Positions 11,351 through 21,640 of a stretch of 64,000 nucleotides of DNA are shown piece after piece (the stretch's first letter is position 1; each line of letters opens with the position of its first letter). Source of the stretch: Euphorbia lathyris (taxonomy: Eukaryota; Streptophyta; Magnoliopsida; Malpighiales; Euphorbiaceae). The notes under the pieces were generated by a model. The model searched no databases and was not told the DNA's origin. It was given only the letters and a program-made list of their open reading frames with translations. Position numbers and translations under genes: made by a program. The stretch spans positions 74,337,001 through 74,401,000 of the forward strand of contig NC_088913.1 of NCBI RefSeq assembly GCF_963576675.1, read 5' to 3'.

Positions 11351-12361
11351 AGTAGCCACCATTGCCTTCTTCCCACTTTTCTTGTCTTTCCTCAGCGTGG
11401 GGCAGTTTGACTTAATATGGCCATCTTGGTGGCACTCAAAGCATGTAATGGGCTTTGAGCTGTCCTTTCTGTATTTGCTATCGCTTGAGTCAGCCTTATA
11501 CTTATCAAACTTTTTGTAAGGCTTTTTGGAATATTTGTCGTTCTTCCTGAACAGCCTCTTCATCTTTCTTGTGAACATAGCCATCTCCTCATCATCAGTT
11601 GAACTCCCGTCAGTGGAGTCAGCCTTCATGACAAGTGACTTCTGCTTCTTGTCATCAGATTTTTCTTTCACCTCAAAGTTTTTCATGGATATCTCATGGG
11701 TCAGCAATGAACCGATGAGTTCGTCATATTTGTAGGTGGTTAAATCCTGAGATTCCTCAACTGGTGTCTTCTTTGCTTGCCAGTCTTTTGGAAGACTCCT
11801 GAGTATCTTTTTGACTTGTTCTTCCTCAGTGAAGATTTTTCCAAGTCTCTTGAGCTCATTAATGATGTTGGTGAACCTTGCGTTCATGTCTGAAATGCCC
11901 TCATCATTGTTCATCTCGAACAGCTCGTACAGTCTCATTTGCTGATTCACCTTGGATTCTTTTACTTTGTTTGTTCCCTCGTAGGTGACTTCCAGCTTTT
12001 TCCAGATCTCTTGTGCCGACTCACAACCTGAGATTTTGTTATATTCTGCAGCATCGAGCGCACAGTGAAGCATATTGATAGCCGAAGCATGGTTTTGAAG
12101 CTTCTTAAGATCATCCTCTGTCCATTCAACCTCAGCTTTAACAACTGACTGGCCAGCAACAACTTTCACAGGTACAAACGGGCCTTGGACTATAGATAGC
12201 CAGGCACTCATGTTTGTAGCTTGAATGAAGTTTTTCATCCTATTCTTCCAAAAGGTATAGTTTGACCCGAAGAATAGGGGAGGCCTGGTAATGGATAGCC
12301 CCTCAGGTAATATCTGAGTTGTCTGGTTTCCAGGGAGAAACCGAGTGCTGTTTTCGCCCAT
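11339..12361 (-). CDS. Copia B gag, 340 aa up to the frameshift
   Basis: Forms the particle that packages element RNA. The first true ATG is at 12359-12361 (MGENSTRF); upstream codons in frame have no ATG. The N-terminal half has the Copia gag pattern (FFGSNYTFWKNRMKNFI, then AQEIWKKLEVTYEG and KVKESKVNQQMRLYELF...MNARFTNIINEL). A CCHC knuckle (CFECHQDGHIKSNC) is near residue 315. It stops in TGA at 11339 because of a short insertion; the frame that should follow runs on at 11350. Confidence 0.88.
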   Translation of the reverse strand: MGENSTRFLPGNQTTQILPEGLSITRPPLFFGSNYTFWKNRMKNFIQATNMSAWLSIVQGPFVPVKVVAGQSVVKAEVEWTEDDLKKLQNHASAINMLHCALDAAEYNKISGCESAQEIWKKLEVTYEGTNKVKESKVNQQMRLYELFEMNNDEGISDMNARFTNIINELKRLGKIFTEEEQVKKILRSLPKDWQAKKTPVEESQDLTTYKYDELIGSLLTHEISMKNFEVKEKSDDKKQKSLVMKADSTDGSSTDDEEMAMFTRKMKRLFRKNDKYSKKPYKKFDKYKADSSDSKYRKDSSKPITCFECHQDGHIKSNCPTLRKDKKSGKKAMVATWSE

Positions 12362-12409
12362 GGTATGGATCAACTCAAGGTTGTTAGACCTTTAGTAATG
12401 AGCTTTTAA

Positions 12410-12421
12410 GCTCTGATACCA
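12410..12421 (-). promoter_or_regulatory. primer-binding site of Copia B (initiator Met tRNA type)
   Basis: On the - strand, TGGTATCAGAGC starts 2 nt after the end of the 5' LTR. It is the standard complement of the plant initiator tRNA-Met 3' end used by Copia elements. Confidence 0.93.
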
Positions 12422-12423
12422 CT

Positions 12424-13770
12424 TGTTGGTCCCTTGTAAGGTTGCCAAGGGGGGGTTAGGAACTATTTTACCTTTTTTTAAAATAATTTGGGCAGATTTC
12501 TTTTCTTTAAGAAAAGTTTATCTAACAGCGGCGTTTAGCACTCAGCAAGACACTGGCTTAGTCAACTAGTGACTAGGACAGCTTCGTTGCTTAGGTTAGG
12601 AAATAGCACTTAGAGTCTATTCCTGAACCTTCTCGTTGGTAGCGCACAACTCAGCTTGACCTCTTTTACTTGGTCAGTTTTAGTTTGTTTTAAGAAAGCA
12701 GTGTAAATAAGGAGTTAAGGTTTAGAAATACTTCACTCAGCAGATTTATCCAGGTTCGGCTTCTTCTAAGCCTACGTCCTGTCCCCGGAACACTTCCGAG
12801 ATTTCAAATCCTCTACTGAGCTCTTTAAAGGTAGAGCCTCAAACCTTTTACAATATCAGCAATTGAGTATGACAAGAGTACCTTCCTCTATACTTCTACT
12901 CAATCCTAATCTCTCCGCTGAGTACTTAAAACCGAGTACTCAGCCTCTCCTTTCTACTTCTAGAAATGATAAAGATTTTGTCCTAAACAACAATTGCTAG
13001 AACACCTTAGATGATTGAAAAACAATCACTCTAGACTTTTACACAAATGAATAGACTTTGTAGTGTAAGAATTTTGCTTTGCTTCTGATGGAGAACTTTT
13101 GTATACGTTTGGTCAGCGTAAAGGCTTTTTGCTCAAAGTTCTCAATAGAACGTGGATTCTGAATGCTCTATTTATAGAGAGCTATGAGAGCTTCTGGTTA
13201 TTTCGAATTTCGAAATAACCGTTGGAGGGAAACGGCTACAAGTCGTTTTCACTGAGTCTGCCATCAGTTCTCTTTAGCCAATCAGATTCTAACGTCTTCT
13301 GTTCTTCGATCAGTGTGACAGTATGTTCCTCCATTTTGGGTAATGTCAACCAGACAGCTTGCTGTGTCTTCTGGTTTTTACTTAAGGAGGAAATACTTTG
13401 TCTGGAAGCTGTCTTATGGTCATCAGCTGTCCTGTACGTTTTGTCGAGACAGCTCAGCAGCTTCATACCGAAGTTGTCTACGTGGATCTTCTCGATCCTT
13501 CTTTTCTCAGCATGCGTCTCATTACTTCAACGGCAACGTTTTGAAGACACGCGGGCTGAGTGATCTTGGGTTTGTTTGACTTGGGCCTTGACTTCCATAT
13601 AGGGCTTGAGCCTTATGATCTTTATGTCTTATGATAAATTATAAACTCAACATTGAACAAACACATTAGTAATAATAAGCCAAAGCATTTAAACTTAGTG
13701 TGTTGTAGAATATTTACTTTTACTTAATTAATTTTGTCAAATCAAAATCTTGTGGAAAGGTGTTTCAACA
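12424..13770 (-). repeat. 5' LTR of Copia B
   Basis: 1347 bp, TG...CA ends, matching 3439-4797. Contains the same 25-bp palindrome (13196-13220) and TATA-like sequence at about 13168-13177. Transcription would run leftwards into gag. It is followed on its outer side by GAATC, the target duplication. Confidence 0.93.
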
Positions 13771-13775
13771 GAATC

Positions 13776-14100
13776 CACACCAGAAATACCTCTAATGATT
13801 CTTCCAACAACTCATGTTTTTCCAGAGCTTATGATCACCATGAAGTTTGTTAACTCAAATTGGCGACCAAGTTTGCATACCATAATTCTTCTTTTCGCCA
13901 GTCTACTTCAACTTTCCTACCATCCGAACAAGTCACGAGGTTTCTACTTCTTAACCTTGTTTATTTATGTAGACTCTAGTTTACCAATGTTTTTTATTAT
14001 GCGGAAAGAGAGTCATGAAAATAAGAATCTAGACATGAAAACTCATATCCCTCTTGCAGAAATGTTATTGAGCATCTTATTATATGAGGCTATAACATGA
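13776..14100 (+). pseudogene. element A ORF, 3' part (hydrophobic C-terminus)
   Basis: In phase with the ORF that stops at 3438: after removal of Copia B and one GAATC copy, the Ser codon at the junction is restored and the frame runs to TGA at 14098-14100. About 108 residues. Unlike the acidic body, this part is hydrophobic, with two possible membrane segments (IILLFASLLQL and FYFLTLFIYVDSSLPMFFIM). No family recognised. Confidence 0.7.
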
Positions 14101-15181
14101 TTTTGTACTTACAACATAGCCCATAAGACCATTCATGGTCGAAATAAGTTGGCATTGTTGCCAGATTAATAAAAACATAAGAAAAAAAAAAGAAAATGAA
14201 AAAACATTTCAGTTTTCAAAATAAATTATTTATGTTCATACTTCCATTTGGTTCATATTCTCTACTTTTGTTTTCACATCTTCTTCATTTGCTTCAAACT
14301 CTAACTCACAAACTGAAACACTCCGTTATTACCATTTCTAGATCGTATTTGCAATCTATTAGTTGATTCCGGTTAATTAAAATACCCAGAACCAAGCTTT
14401 TGGAAATTATTGATCTCAAAATCATAATTTCCATCAAACAACTGTTCTGGTTAGCTTTTTTCCCAAAATTGATTTCATCCGTCATAAACCCCTTTTTCCT
14501 TCAAAACCAATCTCAATTTCTTCGTTGATATCCAAATCATAACTCTCAACTTTCATTTTGTTCAAAACGATTTCCTATAACCTCAATTTTCTCACTCGAA
14601 ATCACCCCATTGCCATTTGATTTTTCTTACATCGGATAACTCGTGTATTCAAATTTTAAAATGATTCCGACACGTCCAATTTCTCCAATTCGACAAATTC
14701 CAATCTGATTATTCTAGAAGTCCATTTAGCTTAGATAAACATTATCCACTCCTCAATTCGAGCCAGTTGTGTCCAAATTAATCATTATTATAGCTTCAAG
14801 TTATTTTTCATTATTACGAGCCATTCTCTTGTTGCAAACCATTTCCATACTTTTTTCAAAAGCAATCCGTGATTCTAAAGTACCAATTATCTCAGAACCA
14901 AGCTTTTGGTATTTATTTGATCTGAATCAAATTCAATCCCATCAAACAACTGTTCTGAACAACTGTTTTGATCTCAAACCATTCATCGGTCACGAGGTCA
15001 AGTTTGTTATTATTTATTTTTGTACAATTATCTCCAATAATTTCGGCGTACATATTGCTTTGTAATTTTCCTGCTTTATTTCTCACATCACCAAGAAAAA
15101 AAAAAAAAAGGTTCAAAAATACATTCTTTTGTGTACAAATTTTCAATTCTAGTCAATTTATACACAAAAAAGGGGGGCAAT
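14101..15181 (+). other. element A 3' non-coding region and polypurine tract
   Basis: AT-rich, no credible ORF. A degenerate repeat of about 70 bp is present twice (14381-14452 and about 14887-14955, sharing CAGAACCAAGCTTTTGG and ATCAAACAACTGTTCTG). It ends in an A6G6-type polypurine tract at 15165-15181 directly before the 3' LTR start TGTTGG at 15182. Confidence 0.7.
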
Positions 15182-15192
15182 TGTTGGCCCAA
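15178..15192 (+). repeat. target-site duplication of the LINE pair (left copy)
   Basis: CAATTGTTGGCCCAA, identical to 17680-17694. The 15-bp duplication spans the PPT/LTR junction of element A, so the first 11 bp of the 3' LTR (15182-15192) are left of the LINE. Confidence 0.9.
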
Positions 15193-15766
15193 CAACAACA
15201 ACAACAACAAAGCCTTAGTCCCGAAATGATTTGGGGTCGGCTAACATGAACCATCATATAAAACCGTGAAATCAAGTCGTGTCAGCGACACAAATTCGCT
15301 CCCTCCACTCCGTCCTATCCACTACCATATTTTCCTCAATTCCCAGTAAACTCATATCACTCTCGATCACCCTCCTCCAAGTTTGCTTAGGTCTTCCCCT
15401 ACCCCTCACCACTACATCCCTTTGCCACTCTTCGGTTCTCCTAACCGGCGCATCAAGCGCTCTACGTCTCACATGGCCAAACCACCTTAGTCAGTTTTCT
15501 CTCATTTTATTCTCAATAGATGCGACCCCTACTTTTGTCCTAATTATTTCATTACTCACCCGATCCTTTCTCGTATGACCACACATCCATCTCAACATAC
15601 GCATCTCCGCCACCGACATCTTATGGATGTGGCAGTGTTTCACTGCCCAACACTCCGTACCATATAACAATGCTGGTCTAATTGCCGTCCGGTAGAATTT
15701 TCCCTTCAATCTATTAGGCATGCCGGGGTCACAAAGGAAACCCGTAGCACTCTTCCACTTCGACCA
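15193..15766 (-). pseudogene. second RTE LINE copy, 5'-truncated 3' end
   Basis: 574 bp covering the last 160-170 codons and the tail of the same LINE family (from SKWKSATGF to VADTT). The 5' end joins the TTG-repeat tail of the long copy, so its reading frame begins with a run of leucines from the repeat. Confidence 0.9.
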
Positions 15767-15852
15767 CAACAACAACAACAACAACAACAAAGCCTTAGTC
15801 CCGAAATGATTCGGGGTCGGCTAACATGAACCATCATATAAAACCGTGAAAA

Positions 15853-17679
15853 TCAAGTCGTGTCAGCGACACAGATTCGCTCCCTCCACTCCGTCCTATC
15901 CACTACCATATTTTCCTCAATTCCCAATAAACTCATATCACTCTCGATCACCCTCCTCCAAGTTTGCTTAGGTCTTCCCCTACCCCTCACCACTACATCC
16001 CTTTGCCACTCTTCGGTTCTCCTAACCGGCGCATCAAGCGCTCTACGTCTCACATGGCCAAACCACCTTAGTCGGTTTTCTCTCATTTTATTCTCAATAG
16101 ATGTAACCCCTACTTTTGTCCTAATTATTTCATTACGCACCCGGTCCTTTCTCGTGTGACCACACATCCATCTCAACATACGCATCTCCGCCACCGACAT
16201 CTTATGGATGTGGCAGTGTTTCACTGCCCAACACTCCGTACCATATAACAATGCTGGTCTAATTGCCGTCCGGTAGAATTTTCCCTTCAATCTATTAGGC
16301 ATGCCGGGATCACAAAGGAAACCCGTAGCACTCTTCCACTTCGACCAACCAGCTTTAATCCTATGGGCAACATCTCCATCTACTTCTCCATCCGTTTGGA
16401 TAATAGATCCTAAATATCGGAAGCAATCCGAGGCCTGAACAACTCTCCCATCTAGGGTGATTGTCCCTGCCTCCCTACTCCTACGGCCGCTAAACTTACA
16501 CTCCAAATATTCTGTCTTACTTCGACTCAACTTAAAGCCTCTAGATTCTAGAGTTTGCCTCCATAGTTCCAACTTCATCTCCACTCCTTCTTTCGTCTCA
16601 TCAACCAACACAATATCATCTGCAAACAGCATGCACCATGGTATACCATCTTGAAGTGAACTTGTTAGTTCATCCATAACGATGGCAAAAAGAAATGGGC
16701 TTAGTGCGGAACCTTGATGCACTCCAATCGTAATAGGAAACTCTTCAGTTTTCCCAACACTAGTACGTACACTCGTGCATACTCCCTCATACATGTCCTT
16801 TATGATGTCAATATATTTCCGCGAAATGCCTTTCCTTATCAAGGCCCACCAAAGTACTTCCCTTGGTACCTTATCATATGCTTTCTCCAAGTCAATGAAA
16901 ACCATATGCAAGTCTTTCTTCTTATTTCGATACTGCTCCATTAATTGTCTCATTAGATGGATGGCTTCCATAGTTGATCTTCCCGGCATAAAGCCAAACT
17001 GGTTTTCCGAGATCTTCACCGTCCTCCTTAGCCTTTGTTCAATCACTCGCTCCCAAAGTTTCATAGTGTGACTCATTAATTTGATTCCCCGATAGTTGGC
17101 ACAATCTTGGACATCGCCTTTGTTCTTATACAAAGGGATTAAGGTACTTTTCCTCCATTCTGATGGCATCTTATTGTTTCTCCAAATTTTGTTGAAGAAC
17201 GTCGTCAACCATTCGATTCCTCTTTCTCCCAAACATCTCCAAATCTCAATAGGGATGCCATCAGGTCCTACTGCTTTCTTCAACTTCATCTTACTTAATG
17301 CCATTTTGACTTCACCCTTTTGAATTCTCCGCAGGCATTCATGATTTATCATATCGTGATGGATACTTATATCTCCAACATCTTGTTGGCGATCTCCATT
17401 AAATAAGTCATCAAAATAGGACCTCCATCGTTCCTTGATATCCTTATCTCCAACTAGGACTTTCTGGTCCACATCCTTCACACATTTAACTTTTCCGAGA
17501 TCTCGCGTCTTCCTATCTCTCATCCGAGCAATTCTATATATGTCTCTTTCCCCTTCTTTCGTATCCAATCTTGTATACAGATCCCGATTCACCTTTGCTC
17601 TAGCATCTCGTATGACCTTCTTTACTTCCCTTTTAGCCTCTTTGTATTTTTCGTAGTTCTCGTCACTCCTACATTTCCC
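15853..17679 (-). CDS. RTE LINE reverse transcriptase (5'-truncated, frame intact)
   Basis: About 608 residues from the truncation point to the stop at 15853. No ATG belongs to the start; the frame opens upstream into element A sequence. RT motifs in order: [72 protein letters not shown] and [10 protein letters not shown] (catalytic Asp pair). The C-terminal part has the conserved LLYGTECW...[12 protein letters not shown] and RWFGHV segments and ends VADTT. The N-terminal AP-endonuclease is missing, so the copy cannot move by itself although its RT frame has no stop. Confidence 0.9.
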   Translation of the reverse strand, partial: GKCRSDENYEKYKEAKREVKKVIRDARAKVNRDLYTRLDTKEGERDIYRIARMRDRKTRDLGKVKCVKDVDQKVLVGDKDIKERWRSYFDDLFNGDRQQDVGDISIHHDMINHECLRRIQKGEVKMALSKMKLKKAVGPDGIPIEIWRCLGERGIEWLTTFFNKIWRNNKMPSEWRKSTLIPLYKNKGDVQDCANYRGIKLMSHTMKLWERVIEQRLRRTVKISENQFGFMPGRSTMEAIHLMRQLMEQYRNKKKDLHMVFIDLEKAYDKVPREVLWWALIRKGISRKYIDIIKDMYEGVCTSVRTSVGKTEEFPITIGVHQGSALSPFLFAIVMDELTSSLQDGIPWCMLFADDIVLVDETKEGVEMKLELWRQTLESRGFKLSRSKTEYLECKFSGRRSREAGTITLDGRVVQASDCFRYLGSIIQTDGEVDGDVAHRIKAGWSKWKSATGFLCDPGMPNRLKGKFYRTAIRPALLYGTECWAVKHCHIHKMSVAEMRMLRWMCGHTRKDRVRNEIIRTKVGVTSIENKMRENRLRWFGHVRRRALDAPVRRTEEWQRDVVVRGRGRPKQTWRRVIESDMSLLGIEENMVVDRTEWRERICVADTT

Positions 17680-17814
17680 CAATTGTTGGCCCAAAATAAA
17701 ATAAATTTTATTTTCATGTATATAGAAAGCTTGGGTTTAATTTTAGGATATAGTTTACATTTTATCTGGAAAATAATAAAAATAAAAAGTATACATTAAT
17801 AAATTCACTCCAAA

Positions 17815-18165
17815 TACGCGAGGCGTATATTTTTATACGCGGGGCGTATACCACTTCCGAAGACGTTCAGCTTCAGAGACTCAACTACGTGGGGCGTAGT
17901 TGCCGATACGCAGGGCGTCCTTCATTTTACGCGGGGCGTACTTACTTACGCGGGACGTACTCGCCAATATACCACGCGTAAGACGCATCCGCAGAGTGTT
18001 CCAAGATCAGAAGCTCCAATACGCAGGGCGTATCCACCAACACGCAGGGCGTACTCCTTCATGCGGGACGTGACACAAGAGACGCCACGTGTATGCACCA
18101 TCAACAAAACGCGCCAACTCTAGAAGCTGCACTACGCGGGGCGTAGTCGGACATACGCGGGGCGT
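17815..18165 (+). repeat. array of TACGC-GGG-GCGTA inverted repeats in the U3 of element A
   Basis: About 11 copies of a 13-bp motif, TACGCGGGGCGTA or close variants, at roughly 17817, 17838, 17885, 17907, 17928, 17945, 18021, 18040, 18060, 18132 and 18152. Each is a short inverted repeat (TACGC / GCGTA). The spacing is irregular. They lie 170-520 bp upstream of the TATA box, where an LTR enhancer would be. Confidence 0.8.
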
Positions 18166-18334
18166 CAACTCTCTCTCGGCAGCAGTTGGAATTGGTCAAT
18201 GGAAGTTAATGAAAGTTGAGGTAGTGGGATGATGTGGCATTGGTAGTTGGAGGAAGTTAAGGAGTTAGTTAAGTTAGTTGGTCACTAATTACCAAAATAC
18301 CACTCACTAATTACCAAAATGTCACTCCAAAATA

Positions 18335-18344
18335 CTATAAATAG
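18335..18344 (+). promoter_or_regulatory. TATA box of element A LTR
   Basis: CTATAAATAG, followed by a C-rich stretch, about 115 bp before the point that aligns with window base 1. Fits the U3/R promoter of the LTR. Confidence 0.65.
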
Positions 18345-19844
18345 ACCCCCTCCCCTTCATAAAAAATCACACTCAACACAAACACAAACCCTCTCTAAAG
18401 GTCTCTATCAATCCTCTCTTTAGTTTTAAATTCTTAGCTTCTAGTTCTTCAAGTTCTTCCTTTTCGTTCTTCGCTTTTTCTTAGCTTTGATTCCCTTTTT
18501 AGCTCTCTTTAGCTTCAATTCAAGTTTCAATAGTCTTTCTTTCAAGTTTCTCAATTCAATTTAGCATTCCTTAGCTGTTACTCTGCTCAATTTTCAATTA
18601 GAATTCCATTTTCCAAAGTAATTTTCCAGATTCGCCCAATCATTTTCAAAGCCCGTTTTCGTCTATTTAAAATCATTTTTTGCTTTCAATCCCTTCGACA
18701 AAGTTGTTCCTGACGTCCTGAATTTAAATTTAGCCTTTTGATTCACTCAATTCTGTGTCCAGAAACTATAGTTACAAGCTGATCTTTCCAGCCCAAATTC
18801 TTTTAGCTATTCTGCCCAGATTTTTCCAGATTCGTCCAGTCATTTTCAATCCTCAATTACGTCTATTTTAAGTCCGTTTTAGCCTTCGATCCCTTATACA
18901 AAGTTGTTCCTGACATTCTGAAGTTCAATTTACACTATTTACTCGTCCAATTCCGCGTTCTTAAGCACTCTAACCAAGCTCCCGAAGTTAAGGTCTAAAT
19001 CTGCCCTATTTGCCTACCAACGTTTTGCCATTGCACCAAGCACATACTGTACGGGCCCGACCGATTGCAGCTCTCCAAGGACCTCACGCTGACGCCAAAA
19101 TTCAACATCAATCCGAGATAGCTATTGTGGCTCCGAGTTTGTTGTTGAATTCCAATTTATTTTAATTGCATTTCAATTCCTTGTATTTGATTTGCTATTC
19201 CATTTCAATTGAATCAGCTATATGTTTAGTATAGAAGTTTTTTAATTGTAATTCATTTCCAATTTCATGTTTCAAACACTTATTCAATCAATAAAATACC
19301 ATTTTTCACCAAATCTTGTGTCAATTTCGCACTTTAAATTTCTTTATTTTCTCGTCTTCAATTTACCCGCATTAGCTTAAATAAAATAATTTATCTAGCA
19401 AAGTTTTTATAACGGCCCTAGAGACCCAAGAGGGATTTTTTCAATCCTTGCGTCCCTCGCCAATCGCTTCGTTTAAGATTTCAAGTTTTGGCGCGCAATT
19501 CCATAAACTTAACCGTCTTTAATATTTTGAGAAATAATTTCTCTGGCACGCCCGCACCCTAACCACACGTGACAAGGTTGAAATTAGCATATTCGCAAAA
19601 TATCGCTAACAGAAAGTTATAGAGGTTGAAATCAAGAGCATAGAAGAGAAAATACATGGTTTCTCACTAATTTACCAAAATGTGCAAATCGGATTAGCGT
19701 GAAAGGGTTCTTCAAAACAAAGTTGAATGAGAATGTGAAGAGGAGAAATTTAAAGCATGGTTGGTCATTTAAGGATATGTGCAATAGTATGGAATTGATT
19801 ATGTTAAAGTCTTTGCACATGTGGCTTGAATGAACTGTTAGAAT

Positions 19845-20420
19845 TATTCTTACTCTAACTGCTCAGAAGGAATGAAAGATATATCAACTCAATGTTAAAT
19901 CTGCATTTTTACATAGCAAGTTGATGGAGGATGTCTATATAGAGCAGCCCATATATGAGAAGAAAGACGAACTCCACAAGATGTACTAACTAAGAAAAGC
20001 TTTCTATGGACTCAAATAAGCTCCTGGAGCTTAGTTTAGTCGCATTGAAACATATTTTTAAGTGAGGGATTTGAGAAGTGTTCCAACGAGCAGACTTTGT
20101 AAAGACCAACATTCAAGGTAACCTTTTAATTGTAGGTTTATATGTTGATGATTTAATATATACTAACTATTTTCTTGGTATTGAGATGCTACAAGTGGAA
20201 AATGGAATTTTCATTAGCCAAAATAAAATGCAAGAGAAGTACTCAAAAGATTTCGAATGGAAGAATGTAATGTTGTTTTGAATCCTATAATTCATGGTTT
20301 CAAAATTTCGAAGGATGAGAAAGGAGTTGTGGATGATAACACAATATACAAATAACTTGTTGGGAGTCTGATTTACTTAACATCAACTCGTCCAAATTTG
20401 ATATATTGAGTAACCTATTA
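19845..20420 (+). pseudogene. decayed Copia reverse transcriptase fragment
   Basis: Translation in shifting frames gives recognisable Copia RT pieces: YQLNVKSAFLHSKLMEDVYIEQP, then LRKAFYGLK-APGA, LYVDDLIYT, FLGIEML and LVGSLIYLTSTRPN. Several stops and shifts interrupt it (a 67-codon open piece at 20078-20281 holds the YVDD motif). No LTRs found. An old remnant on which or beside which element A landed. Confidence 0.8.
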
Positions 20421-21050
20421 ATTAATAGGTACATGTCTCAATCTACGGAGCTTTGATTATTATCCTCATACCATACCTTAAAGTTGAAATACATATTAAG
20501 AAGAAAAAAAAAAAGTATATTTTTCGTCATCTAATACATATACTTATTATTCTTCTTGTGTTTGGCAAATGGTATTGAAGATCTGCTGTGTATGAAGATT
20601 ATTTTTCTTTCTTCTTTTGAACAAATGGGCCTAATCCTAAATGTGTGAGAGCCAAGGGAAAGGAAGGGCGGTTCATAATAAATTTCCTAATCCTAATCTT
20701 AATATGGAAAGTAAAAACCCACTTCTAAAATTCCTAATCCTAATATGAATAGAGATGGACATAATTCGGTTAACCAATCTGTTAGGATATCTTTTTTAAC
20801 CTAACTGAATTTATTGATTTTTAAGATATCAGAATCGAAACCGGTCCATATATATCAACGGTTAACCAAAAAAATTTATTAACGATTTTTAATTATTATC
20901 TTATGATTAACAAAAAATAACGGCTGTAATTTTTATCAAAAACCAAAATATAATGGCCAAAATTAACAATTAACCGTATATTTTTTTATCTAAATCTAAA
21001 TGTTTAAATAAAATTAATTGTTCATTGCTAGCTCGAGCAGCGTGTTATCA
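20421..21050. other. AT-rich intergenic DNA
   Basis: No gene seen. 20740-20980 contains repeated GGTTAACC-type and AACGGTTAACC sequences suggesting a degenerate inverted-repeat element, but no clear ends. Confidence 0.4.
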
Positions 21051-21640
21051 TGTTAGAGACAATTATTAAGAAAAGTATAAAAATAAAACTTGTGGTTTGA
21101 CCGATTTGTAAAAACAGTCCTGTTGGTTTAACAGTTTGCAAATAGAGGTTTTTACTTTGTGAATCAATTTGAGTTAAAAATGTTAGAGATAATTATTGAG
21201 AAAAGTACAAAAATAAAACTTGTGTTTTGATCGATTTACAAAAATAGTCCTACTGGTTTAAAAGTTTGTAAATAGAGGTTTGTAATTTGTGAATCATTTT
21301 GAGTTAAAAATGTTAGAGATAATTATTGAGAAAAATACAAAATAAAACTTGTGGTTTGACGATTATAGACGGTTATAAAAGTCTTATTTCTAGTATAAAT
21401 GACATTTCTGTCAGATTTATAGGTCGTTCTGGGAATATGATGGCTCATGCTTTAGTCTTCTCATTCCTTGTATGTTGATTGTGTTTAATTAACTTATTTT
21501 TCTTCACAAAAAAAAAAAACTTATGGTTTGACCGACTTGCAAAAACAATCCTGCTGATTTAAAAGTTTGCAAATAGAGATATGTACTTTGTAAATCAAGT
21601 TTTCCGCCAAACAATATTTATTGTTTAATTAATTTACAAA
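21051..21640. repeat. 130-bp tandem repeat, three units, third split by an L1 tail
   Basis: Units start with TGTTAGAGA(C/T)AATTATT at 21051, 21181 and 21311 and end in GAGTTAAAAA. The third unit is interrupted at 21360 and resumes at about 21533 (GACTTGCAAAAACAATCCTG). No coding potential. The wording resembles the ends of the fold-back element at 38573. Confidence 0.8.
21361..21516 (+). mobile_element. L1-type LINE 3' tail, 5'-truncated
   Basis: About 156 bp ending in poly(A), flanked by a 16-bp near-perfect duplication AAACTT(G/A)TGGTTTGAC (21345-21360 and 21517-21532). Encodes the end of an L1 RNase H-like region (GRSGNMMAHAL). Confidence 0.75.

Larger units (their letters stand above)
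3439..13770 (-). mobile_element. Ty1/Copia retrotransposon B, complete but defective
   Basis: Two LTRs (3439-4797 and 12424-13770) enclose an initiator-Met-type primer-binding site, gag, pol in Copia order (protease, integrase, RT, RNase H), an extra ORF and polypurine tracts, all on the - strand. A 5-bp target duplication GAATC flanks the element (3434-3438 and 13771-13775). It sits inside the ORF of element A. The LTRs differ by about 18 substitutions plus small indels in about 1345 bp (by eye). The extra ORF after pol and the repeated polypurine tracts suggest the SIRE lineage. Frameshifts in gag-pol, two in-frame stops in pol and stops in the extra ORF make it non-autonomous now. Confidence 0.93.
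15193..17679 (-). mobile_element. tandem pair of RTE-type LINE copies in the 3' LTR of element A
   Basis: On the - strand a long copy (17679 to about 15767) runs straight into a 5'-truncated copy (about 15766 to 15193). Both end in the same 3' sequence (TTCGGGACTAAGGCTTTG or its T-variant, then TTG repeats), typical of plant RTE elements, which end in short tandem repeats rather than poly(A). One 15-bp target duplication (15178-15192 and 17680-17694) encloses both. In the overlap the copies differ at about 9 of 570 sites by eye, so they are not products of one simple duplication at insertion. The long copy lacks the endonuclease region, so it is 5'-truncated too. Confidence 0.9.
1..19611 (+). 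mobile_element. LTR retrotransposon A (non-autonomous, interrupted)
   Basis: Positions 1-1160 align with 18452-19611 without net gaps, so they are the two LTRs of one element. The left LTR is truncated by the window start; the 3' LTR is 1928 bp, so about 768 bp lie outside. The LTR begins TGTTGGCCC and ends GCTAACA. A primer-binding-like site follows the 5' LTR and a polypurine tract (A6G6-type) precedes the 3' LTR, so the element reads on the + strand. Without its insertions it would be about 7.5 kb. It holds one long ORF and no recognisable gag, protease, reverse transcriptase or integrase, so it must depend on another element's enzymes if it moves. Two later insertions interrupt it: Copia element B and an RTE LINE pair. 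About 16 differences in 1160 bp between LTRs (my count) suggest a fairly young insertion. Confidence 0.88.
17684..19611 (+). repeat. 3' LTR of element A
   Basis: 1928 bp including the duplicated first bases. U3 (17684-about 18360) carries a GC-rich inverted-repeat array (17815-18165) and a TATA box (18335-18344); the R/U5 part from 18452 matches the left LTR. Ends GCTAACA at 19611. No ORF. The target duplication of A cannot be checked because its left end is outside the window. Confidence 0.9.

Noticed and set aside
15279..17323. Several + strand ORFs of 60-99 codons (and again at 45412-46496)
   Set aside because: Antisense shadows of the RTE LINE reverse transcriptase.
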